Assembly: GCA_965228415.1 (NCBI GenBank) | Contig: OZ245814.1 | Location: forward strand, 5,022,001-5,086,000 | Origin: Agaribacillus sp965228415 | Lineage (GTDB): Bacteria; Bacteroidota; Bacteroidia; Cytophagales; Cyclobacteriaceae | Length of the DNA: 64,000 nucleotides | Reading direction: 5' to 3' | In this document: piece by piece, positions 25,660 through 35,924 of the stretch | Position numbering within the stretch: position 1 is the stretch's first letter | How the letters are laid out: each line of letters begins with the position of its first letter | The notes under the pieces: generated by a model | Seen by the model: the letters and a program-made list of their open reading frames with translations, nothing else | Databases searched by the model: none | What the model was told of the DNA's origin: nothing | Position numbers and translations under genes: made by a program

Positions 25660-28600
25660 ATGGATACACAGAATGAATTGTCTCATTCCTCGAAAGACCG
25701 TAGAGAATTTGTTAAAAAAGCCTTTGCCTCTAGCTTGACACTTTCATTGCTTTACCAAGAGCTTTTTTCTTATACGAATGAAAATACACCTGATCAGGGC
25801 TCTGATGAACAAGTGGTCAATAAAGCTCTTATGCTTAAGGAAGCTATAGATCACGACGCTGTTGATGAAGAGAGGTACATGAATGAATTTAGGCAAATGC
25901 CCCCTGATGAAAGGCCTATAATCCCGTCTTTAACCCCCAATCAACGACGGCAAGTAATATTTGCAGCAAGGTATGTGCAGGAAATAAAAAATGCTCAAAC
26001 CCCCGATCAATTTAGGACGATTATGGAGCGCGCCGAAAGGCTTGTGAAAGATAATGATCCTCGATTATCTCCGGGAGCGCTTAAAGGGCTTGGAGAATTC
26101 TTGAATACGGAAGGGGCGGAAAATTTAAAGGAAAAAATTACATATTTTGAGCTGGGTAGTGCGGGTGCCGCTCTTGCTGCGGGAGCAGCAAAAAAGCCTA
26201 AAGTAGCGTTTGCGGCGGGTACTGTGGGTCTAATGGCGACAGCGGCTAAAGCTTTGATACCCGACAAGCTGGATTATACGCCCGATCCGACCAAAGCGAA
26301 TAAAGATATGTTAGGTTATATTCTAAAAAAGGACGCGATTGATATAATTGAACAGTCCAAAGATCGCTTTACCTATACCGAAAAAGACAGGCAAGTTGTT
26401 AAAAATATTCTAGGGGTAGATATAGGCTTGCCGCTTGAAGATCGTATGAAAAATTTACAGCCTGAAATGAGAGGTATGGTTGAAAAAGCGCTAAAGAAAC
26501 AAACGGGTGAGTTAGAAAAACATATTAAGGATACGGCCAAATTATATCATAAAAAAATGGTCGACTATATGGAGGAAAAAGAGCAGGCCAGACAACAAAA
26601 TAAAAAAGAAGCTTTTGATGAAGGAATAAGGAAAGAGAGGGAGCACAAAGAAACCTTAGCCCAGATGCAGGTTTTTGGAGTTTTGGCCAATAGATTTCTT
26701 GATGAAAAAACGGCGAAAACTGTCAATACCTTCATGCAGGTAGGGTTGAGTGTTGGTTCTGTTCTTGCGAGTCCTACGACTGGGCCTTGGCAAATTGGAG
26801 CCGCATTTTTAGGCGGAGCTAATGCCTTCGGTTCACTTTCTGGAAGCGCGGGAAGAATGGATTCTAAAATGAAGGAGTACTTTATACAGATCATGCAAAC
26901 GTTGAATGAAATCAACGGGAAGCTTGATAAAGTTTTAAAAAACCAGCGGACTATACTAAGTAAAATGGAAGAGTATTATAAGGCCATAAAAGACCTGGGT
27001 GACTTCAACCATCAGGAGGTCATGGAAAGGCTAGGAGAAATCCAAGAAAATATGGACTTGAAAGATCAACAAGAGCGTTATGTGGCGTTCATATCGCCCT
27101 TGGAAAAAAATGCTGTTGACATTGTTACTGATACTAAAAACAAGAGTTCAAAAGAAGGTGACAAGCTTAGTCAAAATTTTAGAGTAATCCAACATCTTGC
27201 CAACACAACTAGCAAGCAGCCTACGTTCTCACTTTCCTCAGTCAAACTATGGAATTCTGATATAGCCTATAAATATATGATCAACGGGTATGAGAAAGAG
27301 AGTTCACCGAGCAGTTTTGCGGGACGACAGATCAATTATAAGGTTAATCTTATTCCGTTTATTCAGCACAGATATTTTAACAAGAAAGATTTTACCGAAC
27401 TGCAAAATCCCACTCTGTGGGCTGAAGCTGCAAATGTTTTTACAAATGCGAGCATTCTTGCCACAAGCGGCAATAAAATGATTACTAAAGGCAAGGTTAA
27501 AGAAGAAATTTCAAAAGGGGCTAAGGCACTATATGGGGTGGGAAAGGGAATAAATGCGAGCTTTAAGAATGTCATCAATCAGGAAGACATAAACAAACTT
27601 CAAGAGGTGTGTATTCGACTGATTGATGAAATAACAAAAAAAACTATCGAAGCGGCTTACGACGAATATATCGAGAGCGCAAAATTGTTGGAAAATGAAC
27701 AGATATATGCTTCAAAATTGCCATATCCAATCACAAAGGAAGTAATACGCGAAATTCACCAGGTGACCACTGCGCAAGACATATGTGCTCCAAGTAATGA
27801 GCCGGTACTTGTTTATTCGGATGATGGATATTTTGACCAATATGCCAGAGGGCCTGGTGCTGGACATTGGGGGCATTTTGCGGTTTTGGGAGGGTGCAAC
27901 CCCATTGCACTTGCGCAGCGTTACAGAATGATAGACCTTAAATCACATGGGCCAATGAACCGTCCAGCGAACTATCGGCCTGTTGAATTATCGAGGACAC
28001 ACCCAAATCCTTCAATTCTTACCAGAATTTACACAGAGAGAGGGTATGAATCAGGTTTTTATCACTCTGTAAAATGGCGTTCCAAAGTATCGCCTCACTG
28101 GTACATAAAGACGGATGGAAATTCTAAAAGAGGGATGAGGATATCAAAATTGATCATTGAGGAATCAGCCCTACGAGCGGTACCTTATTATACGTGCTCA
28201 TTCTATTACTTTAGTCATAGGATGTTGGCAAGGGGGGAAGAAACGGTGCCTAGAAATAACGGCGCAACATTGCAAATAAGAAAAACAAAACAGTTTATTG
28301 ATACAATTGTCGATGAACTCCCTCATCATCATGCGGCATTGCGCGATGAATTCAAAGATAAGGCAATTTCAAAATTTACGGTACCTTCAAAAGAAATGCG
28401 AAACTTGATCAACGACTACAATGCGGCGGCACAAAGCTTAGCCTTTTTAGCCGGATTTAATCATTGGTATAGTGGTGGCAGTCTTGAAGCGGCAAGCTAC
28501 ATAGCCAGTGATCAAAAGCAGTTGTTGACTCGAAAGCATGCTCTTGCTGAATTGGTGAGTAAACTCTATTACAAAACGCCTGATAAAGTTATAAACGGTA

Positions 28601-28875
28601 AAGTTGGGACGGTGGAAGAATATAATATGACCGCCGGCGAATATCTAAGCCAAGAGTTTAGAGAAGCAATGCATGAAAATATCAAAAGCTTTACCAAAAC
28701 CTATTTTCCTGAAGGCATGTACGCAGTAGAAAAGCCTGGTTTTCCTGAGGTCAATGCGGCTCTAAATAATTTAGCTGTTTTGAAGAAATTTGGGCCTAAA
28801 TTTTACAAGCATATTAATCGTGACCTGGTAGAGCAAACTCTTCCACGTCCTACAAGCGGTCACACCCATGGGTAG
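25660..28875 (+). CDS. large protein with twin-arginine-like N-terminus, unknown function
   Basis: I start at the ATG at 25660, which has GGAG 7 bp upstream; the frame extends to a TTG at 25648. The 1071-residue protein begins with a twin-arginine-like motif DRREFVK (Arg14-Arg15), followed by a short, weakly hydrophobic stretch. Two Ala/Gly-rich hydrophobic regions (about 165-200 and 355-405) flank a charged coiled coil, and a second coiled coil follows (about 405-480). The C-terminal half is globular and includes YARGPGAGHWGHFAVLGGCNPI. This layout recalls helical pore-forming proteins but no family is recognised. It may be an exported effector. Confidence 0.75.
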   Translation: MDTQNELSHSSKDRREFVKKAFASSLTLSLLYQELFSYTNENTPDQGSDEQVVNKALMLKEAIDHDAVDEERYMNEFRQMPPDERPIIPSLTPNQRRQVIFAARYVQEIKNAQTPDQFRTIMERAERLVKDNDPRLSPGALKGLGEFLNTEGAENLKEKITYFELGSAGAALAAGAAKKPKVAFAAGTVGLMATAAKALIPDKLDYTPDPTKANKDMLGYILKKDAIDIIEQSKDRFTYTEKDRQVVKNILGVDIGLPLEDRMKNLQPEMRGMVEKALKKQTGELEKHIKDTAKLYHKKMVDYMEEKEQARQQNKKEAFDEGIRKEREHKETLAQMQVFGVLANRFLDEKTAKTVNTFMQVGLSVGSVLASPTTGPWQIGAAFLGGANAFGSLSGSAGRMDSKMKEYFIQIMQTLNEINGKLDKVLKNQRTILSKMEEYYKAIKDLGDFNHQEVMERLGEIQENMDLKDQQERYVAFISPLEKNAVDIVTDTKNKSSKEGDKLSQNFRVIQHLANTTSKQPTFSLSSVKLWNSDIAYKYMINGYEKESSPSSFAGRQINYKVNLIPFIQHRYFNKKDFTELQNPTLWAEAANVFTNASILATSGNKMITKGKVKEEISKGAKALYGVGKGINASFKNVINQEDINKLQEVCIRLIDEITKKTIEAAYDEYIESAKLLENEQIYASKLPYPITKEVIREIHQVTTAQDICAPSNEPVLVYSDDGYFDQYARGPGAGHWGHFAVLGGCNPIALAQRYRMIDLKSHGPMNRPANYRPVELSRTHPNPSILTRIYTERGYESGFYHSVKWRSKVSPHWYIKTDGNSKRGMRISKLIIEESALRAVPYYTCSFYYFSHRMLARGEETVPRNNGATLQIRKTKQFIDTIVDELPHHHAALRDEFKDKAISKFTVPSKEMRNLINDYNAAAQSLAFLAGFNHWYSGGSLEAASYIASDQKQLLTRKHALAELVSKLYYKTPDKVINGKVGTVEEYNMTAGEYLSQEFREAMHENIKSFTKTYFPEGMYAVEKPGFPEVNAALNNLAVLKKFGPKFYKHINRDLVEQTLPRPTSGHTHG

Positions 28876-29470
28876 CTAGGTGAGGCGTTAAATACGGGCA
28901 GAACTACGAGATTTACGCTACCGCTGAAATTATTCGTTTTTGTTGATCGTGAACAAATCCTGCCCCCGCAACCAACGCCTCTACGCTTCGCTCTGAAGCA
29001 TTAGGAAACTTGGCTTTCTTATAAATCTAGACATTCGTTGTTAACCTTTTGGTGCACCGGATCGCACACTATGAATGCTATTAATTATCGGCTCTACAGT
29101 CGAAACGGTTATCTTTACTATCGTTATAAGACGTTCAAACTCCTCAGGGCTGTATTTACCCATAAAGAGATAAAAATATGCCTCAGCCACAAAGGATGCA
29201 GCTTTAGCACGTTTGTATGTGGCTAAGCTGGATATTGAGATGCAAAACCTCACAAACAAGCTCTATAAAAAGTTAAGCGAAGGTTCGCCTGTTCAGAATT
29301 TTTTCATGGAAGAACTGGAAGAAATAAAGGCAAGGGTTGGTTAAAAAAATATTTAAATCAATTTGTTATGCGTATTTAGATTTTTTTGAAGATGAAAAAT
29401 ATATTTGTACCTTGAGTGATAATATGTTAAGTACCTTTCTTGGAATATAAAAATTTGTATAGGAAAGTGG
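28876..29470. other. 595-bp region with a degraded coding remnant
   Basis: No intact gene is convincing. One frame, 29174-29344, reads as 56 protein-like residues ending ...NFFMEELEEIKARVG and a stop, with a coiled-coil-like pattern, but a stop codon lies directly upstream and no good start is present. It may be the 3' end of a decayed gene. Inverted CG-rich bits near 28985-29000 (CTACGCTTCGCTCTGAAGC) resemble a weak hairpin. Confidence 0.35.
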
Positions 29471-29998
29471 ATGTCCAACCGTCTTGATAGTGATTTTAAT
29501 GAATCCGGTGAGCCTTATAAACCTTATAAGGATATAGGTGTATACAAAAATCCTTACGATAAAAGAACGCCTCAAGATATCGAGGGGAGACGTTTTATAA
29601 AAACAACTCTTCTTATATATCTGCTGATTGGCGTACCAGCATTGAATAGCAAGTTTAAGATAACTGATGATCCGAGATTATTAGGGGAAGATCCTTATGC
29701 GATCACATGGAAAGATCATATACGTAGTTTTTTCAATAAGAAGGCAACAGGTAAAGGTACCCTGATCGTTTACGGTGACAATTATACTTATTATAGAAAT
29801 GGCAAAGAAAAATGCATGCCTCAGAAATACATAGGAGAAATTGTTAATGGGCTACCTGATGGAGAAGGCACTTTATACGAGCAATATGAATATAATGGGC
29901 TTGGAAAGTTTTATTCGGATGATTGGAATAATGGGTGCTATGAGTCTGACACATCAGATTTTTCTCTATGTGTGAGTACTGAGCAGTGCGAAATCTGA
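29471..29998 (+). CDS. membrane-anchored protein with MORN-like motif, 175 aa
   Basis: The ATG at 29471 has AGGAAAG 3-9 bp upstream. The N-terminal 40 residues are charged and proline/tyrosine rich, followed by one membrane segment (FIKTTLLIYLLIGVPAL, residues 42-58) and a C-terminal part with a MORN-like motif (YIGEIVNGLPDGEGTLY, about 120-137). Four Cys occur in the C-terminal half. It lies 20 bp before the second coupling ATPase gene and is very likely co-transcribed. Because that ATPase lacks a membrane segment, this protein could be its membrane partner. That is inference. Confidence 0.65.
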   Translation: MSNRLDSDFNESGEPYKPYKDIGVYKNPYDKRTPQDIEGRRFIKTTLLIYLLIGVPALNSKFKITDDPRLLGEDPYAITWKDHIRSFFNKKATGKGTLIVYGDNYTYYRNGKEKCMPQKYIGEIVNGLPDGEGTLYEQYEYNGLGKFYSDDWNNGCYESDTSDFSLCVSTEQCEI

Positions 29999-30018
29999 GA
30001 TAGCCAAAGGAATTTAAT

Positions 30019-33000
30019 ATGTACGATAGTGATGCTCCAATGAATGTTGACCCGAACAGCCAGAATCCACTGGATCCAAGTCTTGCTCGGATTGAGGATG
30101 CGAGTGAGCTGATGGAGAATGAAGAAGGCTGGGTCATTGGCGCGCGCGGTCATCAATTGCTGAGACTGCCGACGGACTCTCACATGATTACTATGGGAAA
30201 AACCCGAAGCGGTAAAGGAACCTGTGTGGCTATTCCCAACTTGCTCACGCATGAAGGCTCGGTCTTTTCTGTAGAAATTGGCGGTGCCACTTTTAACGAG
30301 ACTGTTAACTTCAGACGTCATGTCTTGAAACAGGATGTGCATGTGATTGACCCGATGGGGCAAACAGGTGAAGCTTCAGCCTCTATAAATTTGCTTGAGA
30401 CTCTGGATCCTGATGCAGCCGGATTCCTTACAGAAACAAGGATTTTTGCGAAATCTTTATTGAAAGGTGAAAAGGGGGCGCAGGAAACAAACCCGAATTG
30501 GGAGAGAACGCCAGCCGGTTTTCTATCAGGTCTTCTTATTTATGTACGAACCTCGCCGGATGTATACGAAGAAGATCGGAATATGGTTCATGTTGCAAAG
30601 CTTTTGTCGACCTATAAAACGGAAGAATGGCAAAATCTGATGCGGGCATTCAAGACAGATAGCGGTAAGTATCGTATGACCCTGAATAAAATTGGGAATT
30701 ATTTTTATGACACCGACGATACTGATGTAAGCAGTATTTACCGCACAGTCAGCTTTGCCATGGACTCGTTTGAGGATCCGGACATAGTGGCGATTAGTAA
30801 GACGAGTTCCTTTTTTCTTGAAGATTTGCGCAATAAAAAAAGCACGGTATATGTCGTTATGCCTGAGTCGGCCTATTATCAGGCTCATGCGGCGTGGTTA
30901 CGGTTGTTGGTTGAAAGAAGTTTTGCAGCTTGCCCTAATATGGGGGATGGTGGGGCTGGGTTTGAGCAGAATGATCGTGTGCTGTTCTTGCTGGATGAAT
31001 TCACACAATTGGGAAAATTGGATTGTGTGGATTTGGGTATGCGCACCGCCGGTCAGAAGGGTATTACCATTTGGGCGATGTTCCAGGATAAAGGGATATT
31101 GGAGGCTGTATATGGAGAAAAGGTGGCCTCTTCCATTTTGGGAAATGCGGCTGTGACGCAGGTGTTGGATATGAGAGATGAGATCACAACCCGTTACATC
31201 GCAGAACGTCTTGGAAAGCGCATTGCACTCATTCCAACTGTTGCGCATGGTTTTTCTAAAGGCACGGCAGAGCAAACAGGCTGGGTGGAGCACACGTCTA
31301 AGGGGATAGCAGAGGCTATTCAAAAATCAATTTCCCTTTCAAAAGCGATAAGCAGAGAGAAGACTTGGTCTACGGCAACAAGAGAAGACGAAACAATCAG
31401 TAAGCAATCGAGCAAAGCCAAATCAGAGGGTATTAAGACATCGCCGAAGAATGCATTGGGTTTAAACTTTTGGGGTTTTCGTAAGAGTGATCCAGGGTTA
31501 AATGCATTTTTGCGTGCAGAGGATAAAAATTATAACATATCGGACACACAAGGGGATGGTGTAGCAAAACGCACAGGAACCACGCGCAATGAAGGTAGTC
31601 GCGAGGGTACGACTGAAACCGAAACGGCTCAGGAAGGGAAAATTTCAACAGAAACAAAAACGGAAATGAAAGGAGAGAGTGGGGCGAAAACTGAGTCGGA
31701 AACAGAAATGTATAGTGTTACCTATACGCCTCATATATTGAATAAGCTTGATCCGGCTCAGGTGGAAGATATTTTAGGGACAGGAATAAATCAGATTTTA
31801 ATTCTGGACGCTAAGATTAATGGTCAAAAACAGGTCGTAAAGGTGGTTGAGCAACGTGCTCCTTTTTATACCATTCCTATGCTTAAGGCGCGGGCCGACG
31901 GATATTTTGCGTTGCCTGCTCCTAGCCTTCCTGAAATATCTGTAGCTTTGCCAGAGGCGCCTTCGCCTAACTCATTAGCTATAAACATTGAAGACTTTAA
32001 AATTGAAGACTTTAAATCAGATACCGGCAGCTTAAGCGTTTTTCCTGAATATAAAGTTATTTACCCCCTGACATCTGAAGAAACAGCTGACCCATATATA
32101 GACTATCATACAACCCCATGTAGCCCTAAACAGTATATTGAAGCTTTGGAGCAGTTTCAGACCACCGTAGCAAATACAAAAAACAAAAAAATAATAAATA
32201 GATCTATGGAATCCCTGCATGAGGTTTTTATGCGTGCAGCGGCATCTATCGATAAGGAAGCAAATAAAATAGAATCTCAAATGAAAGATTTTATTGCATT
32301 TAATAGAAAAAGATTTAATCAAATTGTTACGTTGGAAAGACACTTGACTGATAGAGGGCGATATTTAGAAGAACGGGAAAGCCAAATACGAAAAAAACAA
32401 GGTATGCTATTCAAGTTGGATAAGGCTGCAAGTAGTTTCAGGGATAATATTTCCGATAAAATTTGGGATGCAAGAAAATTTGAGAGATCTACAGAAAACT
32501 ATAAAGAGTTCTTAAGGGATATTCTTCAAGTATCAAAAAAATGGAAGGGCATATACGCGCCTGTAAAGCCGAAAAAAATGTCTAAGACACTCGCTTTGGA
32601 TGTCGATTTAGATAATCTGGAAGCCAGCACCTCAGAAATTTTTTATGAAAACTTATATGACAGTATAAATATAGAGCCTCGAACAGAGTTCATATCGACC
32701 ACAGCAAGTTTTTTTAGAGAAGTATCTTTAAAGTGTATTGACTTAATGCGGCTAGATCCTGCAGGGCGCTTTAAGCCGAGGTTATATAATGAGTTTTCCA
32801 AAAATATTTTAGGCCTTCCTGCTGGAGCAACGTTAATGGATGTGTGTAAGGAGCTAGAATATAAATCCAATTCCAACAAAATAAAAAATGCGTATAGGTT
32901 CTGGTTTGCTAAGGGCAAGATTACTCGCTATAACTCTGAGACTTTAAAATCTTATAGAGCTGATGAAATTTCCAAAATACTAGAGAAAATAAGAGGCTAT

Positions 33001-33330
33001 CAAGAGTCTGTTGTTGATATACAAGAAAAATTTAACGAGCATCTCGAGGATATAAAAAAGCGTTCATATGCTCATATTTCGAATATGAATAATGAGGCTG
33101 AATTTCTTAATCGTAAACAAGCCGCTCTGTTAAACTTAAATAAAAAAATAGACAATAAGTTTGAGCGTTTAAAGCAGCAGATAAATTTGATAAAAGATAT
33201 TCCTGAGGCGATAGGTGAGCACAATAAAAATGTTTTCAATCGCATTGTCGACTTTGACGAATGGTCTGAGCTTGAAAGATCCGGTGCCAAAATGAAACAG
33301 TCTGACCATGATGCATATGAGTTTGGGTAA
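30019..33330 (+). CDS. VirD4/TraG-type coupling ATPase with long C-terminal extension
   Basis: The ATG at 30019 follows AAAGGAA. The 1103-residue protein has a Walker A at 60-68 (GKTRSGKGT), the TraG-type DPMGQTG segment after it, a Walker B at about 320-330 (VLFLLDEFTQLG) and the GITIWAMFQDKG motif of VirD4 coupling proteins. There is no N-terminal membrane domain. After the ATPase, a Ser/Thr/Glu-rich linker (about 420-560) leads to a coiled-coil and helical extension to the end that is not part of canonical VirD4. It should deliver a DNA-protein substrate to a type IV system. A membrane-anchored MORN-like protein is encoded just upstream. Confidence 0.85.
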   Translation: MYDSDAPMNVDPNSQNPLDPSLARIEDASELMENEEGWVIGARGHQLLRLPTDSHMITMGKTRSGKGTCVAIPNLLTHEGSVFSVEIGGATFNETVNFRRHVLKQDVHVIDPMGQTGEASASINLLETLDPDAAGFLTETRIFAKSLLKGEKGAQETNPNWERTPAGFLSGLLIYVRTSPDVYEEDRNMVHVAKLLSTYKTEEWQNLMRAFKTDSGKYRMTLNKIGNYFYDTDDTDVSSIYRTVSFAMDSFEDPDIVAISKTSSFFLEDLRNKKSTVYVVMPESAYYQAHAAWLRLLVERSFAACPNMGDGGAGFEQNDRVLFLLDEFTQLGKLDCVDLGMRTAGQKGITIWAMFQDKGILEAVYGEKVASSILGNAAVTQVLDMRDEITTRYIAERLGKRIALIPTVAHGFSKGTAEQTGWVEHTSKGIAEAIQKSISLSKAISREKTWSTATREDETISKQSSKAKSEGIKTSPKNALGLNFWGFRKSDPGLNAFLRAEDKNYNISDTQGDGVAKRTGTTRNEGSREGTTETETAQEGKISTETKTEMKGESGAKTESETEMYSVTYTPHILNKLDPAQVEDILGTGINQILILDAKINGQKQVVKVVEQRAPFYTIPMLKARADGYFALPAPSLPEISVALPEAPSPNSLAINIEDFKIEDFKSDTGSLSVFPEYKVIYPLTSEETADPYIDYHTTPCSPKQYIEALEQFQTTVANTKNKKIINRSMESLHEVFMRAAASIDKEANKIESQMKDFIAFNRKRFNQIVTLERHLTDRGRYLEERESQIRKKQGMLFKLDKAASSFRDNISDKIWDARKFERSTENYKEFLRDILQVSKKWKGIYAPVKPKKMSKTLALDVDLDNLEASTSEIFYENLYDSINIEPRTEFISTTASFFREVSLKCIDLMRLDPAGRFKPRLYNEFSKNILGLPAGATLMDVCKELEYKSNSNKIKNAYRFWFAKGKITRYNSETLKSYRADEISKILEKIRGYQESVVDIQEKFNEHLEDIKKRSYAHISNMNNEAEFLNRKQAALLNLNKKIDNKFERLKQQINLIKDIPEAIGEHNKNVFNRIVDFDEWSELERSGAKMKQSDHDAYEFG

Positions 33331-33408
33331 ATGGTTGTCCGAAGGTCTTCTTGGGTTCTCAATTATCCAGTAAGGCCGGTGTTACAATGCGCTGGTATCC
33401 AAGATTTT

Positions 33409-35127
33409 TTAAAGCGGATTGTAACCTGTGGGGATTGTTGCTTGGGAAGGATTTTCAATATTTCGGTCTTCCAATTCTTTATGTATTTGCGAATGTAGCG
33501 GCTTGAGTTGCGCTTCCCAATCGATTAGTTCTTCTAAGAGAGAGTTCAAAGTTTCTCTCTCTAAGGGCACCATACCTTTTTGGTGACAAAAAAAATCACT
33601 TAACACCTTGAAAGGTAAGGTGGTTTTTGGAGTTCTAAACCCCTTGTTTCGGTCATATTGTAAAAGGTCAGAAAATACCAGTTTGAGCATTGTTCTTTGC
33701 AGATTGAATTTGTTGGAAGCCCATATCTTACAAGGGTTTGAGAGCATCTTCATAGAGAGTTCAAACATTTCTTCAAAGCTGTGTCTTTGAATATCAATTT
33801 TTCCCTCTTTTTCCTGACAAAGTAGCTTCTTTTTTTCAAGTTCATCGATCCTGGTTTCATAGGCTTGAATGACTCTAGGGTTGTTTGTATCCATAATGCG
33901 CTCAATAAGCCGGTTGATATCTTTTTCAATCTTCTTAGCATCCTGCTTAAAGGTTTTTGCGATAGCGGCTGTACTCTCCCTCTGTATATTCCATGCGTCT
34001 TTGAACATGGCCGTAACAATCTGGGACAAACTATTTGTAGGCTGTAGTTCTTTCAACAGTTTTTCAAATTCACCTTCCAGCTTGGCGCGCGCAATAGTCT
34101 TACCATAATTTGTGCAGCCTTTTTTCTTGCAAAAGTAATAAGGGTATTTCTTATATTTTCCCTTCGACCAACCAGCAGTTAAAGGGCTGTTACACGAGCT
34201 GCAACATACCGCGCCACGCAAAACAAAGTCTTTGTGAATATCCTTACGGGTAGGTGCATAAGCATTTTCATTACGCCGCTGTTGTATCTTCTCAAAAGTC
34301 TCTAGGGAAATAATAGGTTCATGTTGGGCTTTGCGCAGAGAAACACCCCAAGACGGTGCTTCAAGGTATCCTGCATATAAGATTTGGCTCATTAGTCTTA
34401 CAACAGTTTGAGGACGCAATTCCCCGCTTGGTAAGTCTTTGGGATAACGTGGGTCGGATTCTAAAAACCGTTTCATTTCTGTTTGGGTGGCAAAACGCCC
34501 ACTTGCATAGCCTTCCAAGGCTTCTTTCACAATACTGGATATTGGTTCGTCTTGGACCAAATTCTTGCCACCCTGTTTTGACTGTACATATCTATATCCG
34601 ATAGGAGCGCGCCTGGTCCAAAAGCCTTTTTCAAGGCGGGCTTTTGTTTTTTGATACGACTGGCGGGCGTTTTGCTCTCTTTCTAACTGAGCTTGTCCAG
34701 CACATATAAGTTCCATGAATTTGCCTTCGGGTGTTTCTTCAGGTTTAAAATTCAAAAATTCAACACGGACACCGCGCTCTCCTAAAATTCTTCGCAGTTG
34801 AAGATGGTACTCCGCTTCTCTCGCAAAACGCTTGTGGTCATCAAATATAACAACATAGCGTTTCTCGGAATGGGCATTGGCGTCTATATGAGCCAGTAAT
34901 TCTTGAATTTCAGGACGCTGCATAAGTGACAATCCGCCTGACTTTGCAGCATGAAAAACTCTTTCCACAGGATAACCGTTGATATCCGCATATTGGCGGC
35001 CACGGTGTTCCTGAGATTCCAAACCACTGCCCTTCAATTGCGATTTATCCGAAACACGACAACAGATCAAAGCTGTCCAAACAAGGGGAGGATGTTCCTC
35101 TTTTTCTATGTCACATGTTTGTTCCAA
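33409..35127 (-). CDS. large serine recombinase
   Basis: The resolvase domain begins with the catalytic Ser in CCRVSDKSQ, followed by FDDHKRFAR and EREQNARQS motifs. A recombinase domain (RAPIGYRYV...) and a zinc ribbon (CCSSCNSPL ... YYFCKKKGC) come next, then a coiled coil, as in large serine integrases. I favour the TTG at 35127, which has a perfect AAGGAG 6 bp upstream and follows the stop of the preceding gene; a GTG at 35142 is the alternative. It could integrate or excise a DNA segment independently of the tyrosine integrase. Confidence 0.9.
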   Translation of the reverse strand: MEQTCDIEKEEHPPLVWTALICCRVSDKSQLKGSGLESQEHRGRQYADINGYPVERVFHAAKSGGLSLMQRPEIQELLAHIDANAHSEKRYVVIFDDHKRFAREAEYHLQLRRILGERGVRVEFLNFKPEETPEGKFMELICAGQAQLEREQNARQSYQKTKARLEKGFWTRRAPIGYRYVQSKQGGKNLVQDEPISSIVKEALEGYASGRFATQTEMKRFLESDPRYPKDLPSGELRPQTVVRLMSQILYAGYLEAPSWGVSLRKAQHEPIISLETFEKIQQRRNENAYAPTRKDIHKDFVLRGAVCCSSCNSPLTAGWSKGKYKKYPYYFCKKKGCTNYGKTIARAKLEGEFEKLLKELQPTNSLSQIVTAMFKDAWNIQRESTAAIAKTFKQDAKKIEKDINRLIERIMDTNNPRVIQAYETRIDELEKKKLLCQEKEGKIDIQRHSFEEMFELSMKMLSNPCKIWASNKFNLQRTMLKLVFSDLLQYDRNKGFRTPKTTLPFKVLSDFFCHQKGMVPLERETLNSLLEELIDWEAQLKPLHSQIHKELEDRNIENPSQATIPTGYNPL

Positions 35128-35128
35128 T

Positions 35129-35476
35129 TTAGTCTCCTTCACCCTGTGGCTCTGTTTTCAGTTTAGCCACATCCTTAAAATTTTTGCAGAATTTTTGATC
35201 TTCAAACTCTAGCATATTAGGCGTTAAAAGTGCAGTGTCAGCAACGCTTTCATAGGTTTTTCCACACTGGGATTCTATCTCTTGCAATGGATGAACGCCA
35301 AAGCCGAGTGAAACCAATTCACAAATTATATTCCAGAGTGTTTCCAGAAATTCACACTTTTGTTCTTCGCTTAAATCACTGTTTTCAAGAAAATGTTCAT
35401 AGCGCTTTACATCAATTGTGAATGCCAGGGGAGTGACTTGTTTTGAGCCTTCATTATCGTTTCTTTTTTTTATCAT
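35129..35476 (-). CDS. small protein paired with the serine recombinase
   Basis: I start at the ATG at 35476 (MIKKRND), which is well spaced from GAGGA; the ATG at 35485 touches that site. The 115-residue acidic protein has a conserved-looking core (RYEHFLENSDLSEEQKCEFLETLW, described only) and LGFGVHPLQ. From memory, similar short proteins precede recombinase genes in alphaproteobacterial genomes. It ends exactly where the recombinase Shine-Dalgarno and start begin, so the two are coupled. It may regulate or assist recombination. Its function is unknown. Confidence 0.7.
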   Translation of the reverse strand: MIKKRNDNEGSKQVTPLAFTIDVKRYEHFLENSDLSEEQKCEFLETLWNIICELVSLGFGVHPLQEIESQCGKTYESVADTALLTPNMLEFEDQKFCKNFKDVAKLKTEPQGEGD

Positions 35477-35924
35477 CGTTTTCATTCCTCGCAGTGTTTT
35501 GAGTTTGTGGATAGAATAGGATTATAATCCTAAATCGGCTCCTTGAGCAAGCTTTTGTTCTGTAATTGTTCTATTCTTGATTGATGCATAATAGGCGCAA
35601 TTTGGGTCACTGAACCAAGCAGCATTCTAAGAGGTTTGATCCTCTTAGACATGATGTCTGATAGAGTAGCTGGGGTTATGAATAATAACCATGGGTGTTT
35701 AAATGAGATGCATAATACCTGTGAGCTAAGGTCGAAATTTTGACCCTGTTCAATACTAAATATGAATGAATTTTATGACTGGTCTGCATTCTTTATAGAT
35801 AAGACACAAGGCTTCTATATCCACCAAAATGTTAAACTGATAATAGAGAAAAAAGGATTGATCTAATGCCGGTAGGTCACTAAATCATCCCTTTATCGTA
35901 AGGCGTAATTCTGTGGGTGATTGA
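35477..35924. other. intergenic region with hairpin
   Basis: No gene is evident in about 440 bp between the recombinase operon and the methylase-like gene. A perfect 8-bp hairpin (35627-35634 with 35641-35648, loop TTTGAT) is the main feature. The recombinase attachment site or promoters may lie here, but I see no repeat elsewhere in the window to support that. Confidence 0.4.

Noticed and set aside
29038..29259. Two opposing frames of 62 and 72 codons
   Set aside because: Both overlap a better-looking coding remnant in another frame and neither has initiation signals.
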